From: DASPTB01 sp035623615
Lineage (GTDB): Bacteria; Actinomycetota; UBA4738
DNA: 7,374 nt
Reading direction: 5' to 3'
Assembly (NCBI GenBank): GCA_035623615.1
Contig: DASPTB010000139.1
Span: forward strand, 1 to 7,374
The notes beneath the pieces were generated by a model that did no database searches, was not told the origin of the DNA, and worked only from the letters and a program-made list of their open reading frames with translations. Below, piece by piece: positions 1 through 4,683 of this stretch. Position numbers and translations under genes: made by a program. The first letter of the stretch is position 1. Each line of letters starts with the position of its first letter.

Positions 1-107
1 CCGCGCCCGAGCGGCCTGCCGAGCTCGTCGCGCGGGCGCTCGGGCTTGGGCGGCGCGTCGGGGTTGCGAGGTCGGTTGGGCTTGGGTGCCGGCGTGCGTT
101 CTGGCAT
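1..107 (-). CDS. Hypothetical protein, N-terminal fragment (Pro/Arg/Lys-rich)
   Basis: This is the first 35 codons of a gene that leaves the window at its left edge. The visible part begins MPERTPAPKPNRPRN and continues with alternating Pro, Lys, Arg and acidic residues to an RDELGRPLGRG segment. It is probably a disordered tail ahead of a folded domain outside the window. Third codon positions are almost all G or C, as in its neighbours, and the ATG at 107 has a TAGGAT element 9 bases upstream, which supports this start. The 'RDxLGRPL' wording recalls the start of some actinobacterial DUF309 proteins, but that is memory of a pattern and not proof. It lies 53 bases after the aldo/keto reductase stop on the same strand, so read-through from that unit is also possible. 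Function unknown. Confidence 0.55.
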   Translation of the reverse strand, partial: MPERTPAPKPNRPRNPDAPPKPERPRDELGRPLGR

Positions 108-116
108 CGCGGACCG

Positions 117-122
117 ATCCTA
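117..122 (-). promoter_or_regulatory. Putative -10 element (TAGGAT) for the left-edge gene
   Basis: TAGGAT on the minus strand ends 9 bases before the ATG at 107. It fits the TAnnnT -10 pattern and would place the transcript start within 0-3 bases of the start codon. No -35 match and no Shine-Dalgarno are visible. Confidence 0.4.
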
Positions 123-160
123 CGCGGTGCGGCGGCGAGCCCCGGCAGTCGCCCCGGCGG

Positions 161-1201
161 TCAGCGTCGCCGGGCGTGCGGCTCCATCCAGGGCGGCGTG
201 TAGCCGCGGTCGTTCTCGTCGACCAGCTCGCCCGGCGGGACGATCTGGTCGATGGCGTCCAGTGTGTCGGCGTCCAACCGGATGTCGGCGCCCGCGAGCA
301 GATCCTCGACCTGCTCGGGGGTGCGCGGCCCCAGGATCGCCGACGTCACGCCGGGGTGCGCGATGGCGAACGCGATCGCCATGTGGCTCATCGAGATGCC
401 CGCCTTGTCGGCCACGGGACGTAGGGCGTCCACGACGTCCATCTTCCGCTGGATCTCCGGAAGCGAGCGGTCGAACTGCCGGACGACGAAGTCGCCGCGC
501 TCCTTCGCCCTTCCCGCGCGCGAGTCGGGCTCCGGGTCGGCTTCTCGCCGGTACTTCCCGGTCAGCCATCCGCGCGATAGCGGGCTCCACACGATGACGC
601 CCATTCCATATGCCTGCGCCACAGGGAGAACGTCGCGCTCGATGCCGCGCGTCATGATCGAGTACGGCGGCTGCTCGCAGCGGAAGCGCTCCAGGCCGCG
701 GCGCTCGCTCACCCACTGCGCCTCGACGATCTGCCACGCGGGGAACGTCGAGGAGCCGAACGCGCGGATCTTCCCCTGACGGACGAGATCGGTCAGGGCC
801 GAGAGCGTTTCCTCGATGTCGGTGTCCGGGTCGGGACGGTGCGCCTGGTACAGGTCGATGTGGTCGGTCTGCAGTCGGCGCAGGCTGCTCTCCACCTCGC
901 GCATGATCCAAAGCCGGGAGTTGCCCTGGTCGTTCTCGCCCGTTCCCATCCGGCCGTGAAACTTCGTCGCCAGCACGACCTCGTCGCGACGGCCCTTGAG
1001 GGCGGCCCCGACGATCTCCTCCGACCCACCCGCCGAGTACACGTCGGCGGTGTCGACGAAGTTGACGCCGCCGTCGAGCGCCATGTTGACGGCGCGCACC
1101 GCCGCGTCGCGGTCGGGGTTGCCCCACGCGCCGAACATCATCGTGCCGAGGCAGTGCGTGCTCACGCGGAAGCCGGTGCCTCCGAGGGTGCGGTACTCCA
1201 T
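161..1201 (-). CDS. Aldo/keto reductase family oxidoreductase
   Basis: A 346-residue cytoplasmic (beta/alpha)8-barrel oxidoreductase, expected to reduce aldehydes or ketones with NADPH; the substrate cannot be told from sequence. The N-terminal MEYRTLGGTGFRVS and the GGVNFVDTADVYSAG segment are typical of the family. The catalytic tetrad is complete: Asp50, Tyr55, Lys80 (in ATKFHG) and His121 (in YQAHRPDP). The later WSPLSRGWLTGKY and GPRTPEQVEDLL segments match the cofactor-binding C-terminal half, and the length is normal. The ATG at 1201 follows a perfect AGGAGGT with a short spacer, so the start is secure. It lies 31 bases behind the methyltransferase stop on the same strand and has its own ribosome binding site but no obvious promoter, so it is probably the second gene of a two-gene operon. 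Family very sure, substrate unknown. Confidence 0.95.
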   Translation of the reverse strand: MEYRTLGGTGFRVSTHCLGTMMFGAWGNPDRDAAVRAVNMALDGGVNFVDTADVYSAGGSEEIVGAALKGRRDEVVLATKFHGRMGTGENDQGNSRLWIMREVESSLRRLQTDHIDLYQAHRPDPDTDIEETLSALTDLVRQGKIRAFGSSTFPAWQIVEAQWVSERRGLERFRCEQPPYSIMTRGIERDVLPVAQAYGMGVIVWSPLSRGWLTGKYRREADPEPDSRAGRAKERGDFVVRQFDRSLPEIQRKMDVVDALRPVADKAGISMSHMAIAFAIAHPGVTSAILGPRTPEQVEDLLAGADIRLDADTLDAIDQIVPPGELVDENDRGYTPPWMEPHARRR

Positions 1202-1205
1202 CTCG

Positions 1206-1212
1206 ACCTCCT
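1206..1212 (-). promoter_or_regulatory. Strong Shine-Dalgarno of the aldo/keto reductase gene
   Basis: AGGAGGT on the minus strand ends four bases before the ATG at 1201. It is the best Shine-Dalgarno in the window and contrasts with the leaderless-looking starts of the transcript-heading genes. Confidence 0.8.
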
Positions 1213-1232
1213 CTCGCGAGGGACTCGGTGGG

Positions 1233-2111
1233 TCAGTCCCCGCTCGGCGCCCCGCCCCGGCGCCCGACCACGACGCGGCTCACCTCGAGATCTCCTCTGG
1301 TGCTCCGGACGTCGCGAAAACCACTGCGGCGCAGGGTCGACGCGACGCCGCGGGCCCGGTCCGGACTGACCTCGACCAACACCCATCCACCGGAACGGAG
1401 CCACCCGGGCGCCTCGTCGGCGACACGGCCGATCAGCCCCATCCCCATCGGCGAGAAGTCGGTGAGCGACTCTTTCGGCTCGAACCGCCGGATCTCGTCC
1501 GGCAGATCGCGCACCTCGCGGCGGCCCACGTACGGAGGATGGATGGTGATCACGTCGACCTTCCGTGTGAGCGTCTTCGGCAGCGGACCGAACAGGTCTC
1601 CCTTGAGGAACCGCGTGTTCTTCAGTTTCAACAGCTTGGCGTTGCGCCGAGCGAGCGCCACCGGCCGGGCGGTCAGGTCGACGCCGAACACTCGGGCCCG
1701 CGGCAGCTGCTCGGCGACGGCCAGCGCCACGGGACCGATGCCGGTCGCCAGGTCGACGTGGACGGGCTTCACCCGGGGTCGCAACCGCCGCACGGCCTGC
1801 TCGACCATGAACTCGCTCGACTGCCGGGGAATGAAGGCACCGGGCCCGATCCGGAGCGTCAGCCCGTTGAACTCGATCTCGCCGGTGATGTACGAGGTCG
1901 GCTCGCCTCTTGCCCGACGGGCGACGAGGCGGCGAAACCGCTGCGTCGCTGCACGATCGACTTCCTCGTCGAGATCGATGTCGTATCCGACGGCGAAGTC
2001 CAGAAGGTCCTCGGCATCGGCCATCTCGCGGCCGCGGTGCGGGTGGTCGATGGCCGGCGACGCCTCGAGGATCTCCTCGGCTTCGTCCAGCAGCTCTTCG
2101 GCGGACGGCAT
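1233..2111 (-). CDS. HemK/PrmC-like class I methyltransferase with HPPY motif
   Basis: A 292-residue SAM-dependent methyltransferase of the HemK/PrmC family. PrmC methylates the GGQ glutamine of release factors. A helical N-terminal region (about 1-75) leads to GEPTSYITGEIEFNG and FIPRQSSE (canonical: PRPETE). Then come SAM motif I, DLATGIG, at about 120-126, the acidic VFGVD (Asp145) and GDLF (Asp172). The catalytic NPPY of the family reads His191-Pro-Pro-Tyr194. With the His and the altered PRxxxE motif it is probably a paralogue with another substrate or altered activity, not the housekeeping prmC, and no prfA is beside it. The ATG at 2111 is preferred over an upstream in-frame TTG at 2120 because a TATGAT element ends 8 bases before the ATG and overlaps the TTG region; no Shine-Dalgarno is seen. 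It heads a probable operon with the aldo/keto reductase. Confidence 0.85.
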   Translation of the reverse strand: MPSAEELLDEAEEILEASPAIDHPHRGREMADAEDLLDFAVGYDIDLDEEVDRAATQRFRRLVARRARGEPTSYITGEIEFNGLTLRIGPGAFIPRQSSEFMVEQAVRRLRPRVKPVHVDLATGIGPVALAVAEQLPRARVFGVDLTARPVALARRNAKLLKLKNTRFLKGDLFGPLPKTLTRKVDVITIHPPYVGRREVRDLPDEIRRFEPKESLTDFSPMGMGLIGRVADEAPGWLRSGGWVLVEVSPDRARGVASTLRRSGFRDVRSTRGDLEVSRVVVGRRGGAPSGD

Positions 2112-2119
2112 GGCCCGCA

Positions 2120-2125
2120 ATCATA
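2120..2125 (-). promoter_or_regulatory. Putative -10 element (TATGAT) for the methyltransferase operon
   Basis: TATGAT matches TATAAT at five of six positions and ends 8 bases before the ATG at 2111. No Shine-Dalgarno lies between, which suggests a leaderless or nearly leaderless mRNA. I find no -35 match at 17-18 bases. It sits back to back with the opposite-strand promoter at 2158-2163 inside a 58-base divergent region. Confidence 0.5.
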
Positions 2126-2157
2126 CGGCCACGGGGCCCGGGCGCGGTACCGGGCTT

Positions 2158-2163
2158 TAGAAT
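2158..2163 (+). promoter_or_regulatory. Putative -10 element (TAGAAT) for the GroES-like gene, leaderless
   Basis: TAGAAT (five of six to TATAAT) is followed by exactly six bases and then the ATG at 2170, so the A of ATG is the predicted first transcribed base. There is no Shine-Dalgarno upstream of this ATG and no clear -35. Confidence 0.55.
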
Positions 2164-2169
2164 GCATCT

Positions 2170-2574
2170 ATGCCCGCGCGCACACCCAAGCTTCGACCGG
2201 TCGAAGGCGACGCGGCCGAGAGTGACGCGGCCGGCGCCGCGGCCCAGCGCGGGCCGACTGCGACCGAGGAGCGGATGCGGCTGACGGCCGATCGCATCCT
2301 CGTCAAGGTTCCCGGCGACAACGAGCGGAAGTCGAAGGCGGGTCTGCTCATCCCCGCAACGGCTGCGACGCCGCTGCGGCGATGCGTCTGGTCCGAGGTC
2401 GTGCTCGCGGGGCCGGAAGCCCGCAACGCCCGCGCCGGCGACCGGGTCCTGTTCATTCCACACACGGGCCTGGAAGTCGAATGGAAGGGCGAGACGTACC
2501 TGTTGCTGCGCGAACGCGACGTCCAGGCGGTGGCGTCGGACCAACCCGACCAGGGGACCGGCCAGTACCTCTGA
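2170..2574 (+). CDS. GroES-fold (Cpn10 family) protein with N-terminal extension
   Basis: A 134-residue protein whose residues 37-122 follow the GroES barrel: DRILVKVP at the start, KAGLLIP in the mobile-loop position (LLI replacing the GroEL-binding IVL-type tripeptide), AGDRVLFIPHTGLEV, then WKGETYLLLRERDVQAV. Residues 1-36 are an extra Ala/Pro/Asp/Glu-rich tail, probably disordered. Between AGPEARNA and GDRVLF there is no room for the beta-hairpin that forms the roof of the GroES dome in E. coli or mycobacteria. No groEL is adjacent, so this is probably not the main groES; it may be a specialised co-chaperonin or a reused fold. The ATG at 2170 is chosen for its leaderless promoter spacing. 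An internal ATG at 2275, behind GAGGAG with only a 3-base gap, would give a canonical 99-residue form and cannot be excluded. Confidence 0.8.
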   Translation: MPARTPKLRPVEGDAAESDAAGAAAQRGPTATEERMRLTADRILVKVPGDNERKSKAGLLIPATAATPLRRCVWSEVVLAGPEARNARAGDRVLFIPHTGLEVEWKGETYLLLRERDVQAVASDQPDQGTGQYL

Positions 2575-2577
2575 GGC

Positions 2578-2604
2578 TCGCCCGGGCGAACCGGCGTCAG
2601 CCGG
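2578..2604. terminator. Inverted repeats between convergent genes, possible bidirectional terminator
   Basis: The gap between the converging GroES-like and small hypothetical genes holds a 12-base palindrome, TCGCCCGGGCGA (2578-2589), and a second stem CCGGC-GTCA-GCCGG (2591-2604) that overlaps the minus-strand stop codon. Neither has a T-run, so intrinsic termination is uncertain. Confidence 0.3.
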
Positions 2605-2806
2605 CGAAGCCTTCGCCCTCGTCGAGCGACATCCGGAACAGGGAGTGTCCGCGCGCGCGATCGAACAGCTCCACGCCGTCGACGCCCTGGTCGCGCAAGT
2701 CGGCCCACGAGCCGCCCAGCCACGACTCGGCCTCGCCACGGTCGTCGAACGAGCCGGAAATGCCCAGCTCCTGACCCTCGCCGTCCAGGTAGCGCCACGA
2801 GAACAT
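2597..2806 (-). CDS. Small acidic hypothetical protein, 69 aa
   Basis: A 69-residue acidic cytoplasmic protein beginning MFSWRYLDGEGQELG. It has a short beta-like opening (FSWRYLDGEGQELGISGSF), a central helix with SWLGGSWADLRDQG, and a strand-like VDGVELFDRARGHSLFRMSL ending. It looks like a compact alpha/beta fold of the kind seen as short conserved hypotheticals in Actinomycetota; I do not recognise a named family. The reading frame is open upstream to a codon at 2869, but the ATG at 2806 is preferred because a TAGGAT -10 with a fair -35 lies just before it and because the extra 21 residues look like translated promoter. It converges on the GroES-like gene with a 22-base gap. No signal peptide or membrane segment. 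Function unknown. Confidence 0.7.
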   Translation of the reverse strand: MFSWRYLDGEGQELGISGSFDDRGEAESWLGGSWADLRDQGVDGVELFDRARGHSLFRMSLDEGEGFAG

Positions 2807-2814
2807 GGTCCGGG

Positions 2815-2843
2815 ATCCTACCGGCGAGAGAGGCTCGTGGGAA
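2815..2843 (-). promoter_or_regulatory. Putative promoter of the 69-aa protein gene (TTCCCA-17-TAGGAT)
   Basis: On the minus strand TTCCCA (2843-2838, four of six to TTGACA), a 17-base spacer, then TAGGAT (2820-2815) precede the ATG at 2806 by 8 bases, giving a nearly leaderless transcript. The rest of the 129-base gap up to the DinB gene stop shows nothing else convincing. Confidence 0.45.
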
Positions 2844-2935
2844 CCTCCGTTCGGCCGAATTTCCGGCATGCGGAAAAGAGCTCATGGTAAAGCGACCTGA
2901 CGATCCTCCCCGGTGAGGGCGGGGCGTCGGCGGCC

Positions 2936-3385
2936 TCAGCGCCCGACGATCGCCTCGATCTCGTCGAGGTGCGCGTTCCAATGCGGCGAGCGGTCGATCA
3001 TCCGGTCGCGACCCGTTCGGATCGCATCCTCCAGCGCTGCCGGGGGAAGTTCCTCGATGAGTCTTGCGACGGCGTCGGCAGCTGCCAGCGCGGCCGCCCT
3101 CGCCCGCGTTCCGTCGGCGGTCGCCCAGCCGCGCTCGCCGGAGGCGTTCACGAGCTCGGTGATGTCGTCGGGAAGATCCTGGAAGCGCCTCGCCGCCAGC
3201 CACCGGCGCCACCGTTCGGCCACCCAGTCGTCGTAGAAGGAGAGGTGTGCGAGCGTGGCGGCCACGCTCCATCCGACGTCGGGCGCCACCGCGAGATCGG
3301 CATCGCCCAATCCCTCCAGCACGCCGTGCAGCCGCACCAACCCGGCCCTCGTGTTCGCCATACGCTGCTCTGCCGATGCACTCAT
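2936..3385 (-). CDS. DinB-like / maleylpyruvate isomerase-fold metal-site protein
   Basis: A 149-residue four-helix-bundle protein of the DinB/YfiT superfamily, whose members use a three-histidine metal site and include thiol-dependent transferases and isomerases (with mycothiol or bacillithiol). The pattern is clear: GWSVAATLAHLSFYDDWV in helix 2 with His47, and the closing helix SPHWNAHLDEIEAI giving His135 and His139, the HxxxH pair. Length is normal for a single-domain member. The substrate cannot be inferred; damage-inducibility of the original DinB does not carry over to the family. The ATG at 3385 has GAGGA seven bases upstream, and it overlaps by ATGA the stop of a dubious upstream ORF. 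An internal ATG at 3361 is a weaker alternative. It follows the fpg-like gene on the same strand after about 350 bases. Confidence 0.85.
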   Translation of the reverse strand: MSASAEQRMANTRAGLVRLHGVLEGLGDADLAVAPDVGWSVAATLAHLSFYDDWVAERWRRWLAARRFQDLPDDITELVNASGERGWATADGTRARAAALAAADAVARLIEELPPAALEDAIRTGRDRMIDRSPHWNAHLDEIEAIVGR

Positions 3386-3699
3386 GAGCCGTTCCTCATT
3401 GTGGTCCTCAGCACGCGAGGCGCGCAGATAGCCTCTCGGACAAGCGCTTCCCGCCGGTCTGGACGGTCGGCCGCCAATGTACCTGAGTTGTTGGGGGCAG
3501 GGCCGTCCTGCGAGCTCGCGGGTGGTGACCCCGATTCGAGCGCTCCCACCGATTGAGCCCGCGGCGGTGAGGCTGTCGCCACGTGGTCCGCATCCCGCCG
3601 ATAGAGGGCGGCGTGGTCGCTCAACTCAGGCCTTCTCGACCGGTGTACTGCGTCGTCGCTGAAAGAAGCCAGTTCGAGCAGGCGTTCGCGCAGCGTCAT
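3382..3699 (-). CDS. Doubtful 105-aa ORF overlapping the DinB gene start by ATGA
   Basis: An ORF from ATG 3699 to TGA 3382 whose stop shares the ATGA with the DinB start, the arrangement of translationally coupled genes. The first 20 residues, beginning MTLRERLLELASF, look helical and coding. The remainder is Pro/Ser/Arg-rich, shows no domain, and its third positions are clearly less GC-rich than in the surrounding genes. There is no Shine-Dalgarno or TAnnnT element before the ATG. The same DNA in another frame resembles the end of Fpg (see 3408-3485). I think it is more likely decayed intergenic DNA than a gene, but the ATGA overlap keeps it open. Confidence 0.2.
   Translation of the reverse strand: MTLRERLLELASFSDDAVHRSRRPELSDHAALYRRDADHVATASPPRAQSVGALESGSPPASSQDGPAPNNSGTLAADRPDRREALVREAICAPRVLRTTMRNGS
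3393..3397 (-). promoter_or_regulatory. Shine-Dalgarno of the DinB-like gene
   Basis: GAGGA on the minus strand, seven bases before the ATG at 3385. It fixes this start and implies that the gene is translated from a leadered mRNA. Confidence 0.6.
3408..3485 (-). pseudogene. Decayed remnant of a second Fpg/Nei C-terminal zinc-finger tail
   Basis: Reading the minus strand into the stop at 3408-3410, the last residues are WRPTVQTGGKRLSERLSARL plus two. The intact glycosylase next door ends YCPTCQTGGRRLSDRRLDRL plus two. Both end at a stop at the same point; the 78-base blocks align without gaps at about half of positions by my hand count, and 11 of the last 19 residues are identical. The two zinc cysteines are lost (Cys to Arg and Cys to Val). 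A GRPCP in a different frame at 3494-3508 may be what remains of the first cysteine pair; it is about 34 bases too close, which would fit a frameshifting deletion. Nothing of the N-terminal domain is recognisable. The rest of 3486-3731 shows no convincing gene. Confidence 0.4.
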
Positions 3700-3731
3700 G
3701 CCCAGGGCCAAAGACGATCGGAACGGCAGCC

Positions 3732-4583
3732 TTAGCGGACGAGGCGGTCGAGGCGGCGGTCGCTGAGCCGACGGCCCCCGGTCTGGCACGTCGGGCAATA
3801 CGTCACTTCGTGCGACTCGTACGAGATCCTGCGCAGCTCGGTTCCACACACCGGGCACGGCATCCCCGACTTCCCGTGCACCGTGAAGTGGTCGCCGATC
3901 TTGGTCGGCAGCCCACCGTCGCGGCGGCGCTCGACCTCGAGCGCCTCGGTCAGGATCGACCGGACCGCCCCGGCGAGCCTCCCGCGTTCCTCCGGCGTCA
4001 TCGACTTGAGCGACTCGTACGGCGACAGCTTCGCGCGGTGCAGGATGTCGTCCGCGTAGCCGCGTCCCACGCCGGCGACCCGCCGCTGGTCGCGCAGCAT
4101 CGCGTGCACCCTGCCGCCGTCGCCGCCGTCCCGGATCGTCGCCGCGAACTCGTCCGACAAGGCCTCCGGCCCGAGCTTCGCGAGCGGCCCGTCGTCGCCG
4201 GGCGCAAGGACCCACCACCCGGCCTTGCGTTCCGTCCCGAACTCCTTCACGAGGATCGCCCCTTCGGGATCGAACCGGAACCGGACCACCGATCCTCGGG
4301 GCTTCGTCGGCTTCGCTCCCGGGAGGTCGACCCTCCCGCCTTGCGACAGGTGCACCAGCAGCCGCAGCCCGCCGTCGCGACCCTCCTCCCCCTCGAAGGA
4401 GAAGACGAGGAATTTCCCCCGTCGCCCGACCGAGGACAGCCGCTTCCCGACGAGATCGGTGTACGCCGGCGTCACCGTCTTGAGCGACGAGAACGAGAGC
4501 GGGTCGGCCCCTTTCATGACGGAACCGGCAAAGCGGTCGTCCAGCCGCTCGGCCAGGGCCTGCACCTCCGGCATCTCGGGCAC
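3732..4583 (-). CDS. Fpg/Nei family DNA glycosylase/AP lyase
   Basis: A 283-residue base-excision-repair enzyme that removes oxidised bases and cleaves the abasic site. Translation from GTG gives MPEMPEV, so Pro2 is the Schiff-base nucleophile and Glu3 the general acid, as in all family members. Lys57 (GRRGKF) is the conserved beta-clamp lysine and HLSQGG (His78) replaces the usual HLGMTG. The helix-two-turn-helix is at about 155-190 with GVGRGYADD, where Arg174 takes the place of the usual DNA-contacting Asn. The zinc finger is intact: Cys243, Cys246, Cys263, Cys266, followed by QTGGRRL in place of the E. coli CQR ending. This variant looks like the divergent actinobacterial Fpg/Nei branch, so the exact lesion preference is uncertain. 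The GTG start is supported by the chemistry and by a TACACT element exactly six bases upstream. It diverges from the SLH-NlpC/P60 gene. Confidence 0.92.
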   Translation of the reverse strand: MPEMPEVQALAERLDDRFAGSVMKGADPLSFSSLKTVTPAYTDLVGKRLSSVGRRGKFLVFSFEGEEGRDGGLRLLVHLSQGGRVDLPGAKPTKPRGSVVRFRFDPEGAILVKEFGTERKAGWWVLAPGDDGPLAKLGPEALSDEFAATIRDGGDGGRVHAMLRDQRRVAGVGRGYADDILHRAKLSPYESLKSMTPEERGRLAGAVRSILTEALEVERRRDGGLPTKIGDHFTVHGKSGMPCPVCGTELRRISYESHEVTYCPTCQTGGRRLSDRRLDRLVR

Positions 4584-4589
4584 GCTGCG

Positions 4590-4595
4590 AGTGTA
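4590..4595 (-). promoter_or_regulatory. Putative -10 element (TACACT) for the glycosylase gene, leaderless
   Basis: TACACT fits TAnnnT and is followed by exactly six bases and then the GTG at 4583, so transcription should begin at the G of GTG. No Shine-Dalgarno precedes the GTG and no -35 match is visible. Confidence 0.45.
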
Positions 4596-4683
4596 GGTGG
4601 CCTGCGGGGATGCGCAGTCGCGCCCGACCCGGCAGACTCCCCCGATGCGGCTAAAGGATCGTCGCCGCGCGGCCGAACCCGGA

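Noticed and set aside
2170..2274. GroES-like gene starting at the internal ATG 2275 instead of 2170
   Set aside because: GAGGAG is only three bases from that ATG, too close for good initiation, while ATG 2170 has an exact six-base leaderless spacing to TAGAAT and the intervening codons look coding. Kept as an alternative only.
996..2739. Long open frames on either strand over the methyltransferase and reductase genes
   Set aside because: They lie out of frame with or antisense to genes with intact motifs, and no domain is recognisable in their translations.
2908..2924. CCCCG ... CGGGG inverted repeat downstream of the DinB gene
   Set aside because: A five-base GC stem with a seven-base loop and no T-run is expected often in DNA of this composition; not enough to call a terminator.
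3474..3550. tRNA-like wording on the plus strand (GATTCGAGC resembling a T-loop, CCTGAGTTG resembling a D-arm)
   Set aside because: The flanks do not form a T-stem or a 7-bp acceptor stem, and no anticodon arm fits. I treat it as chance.
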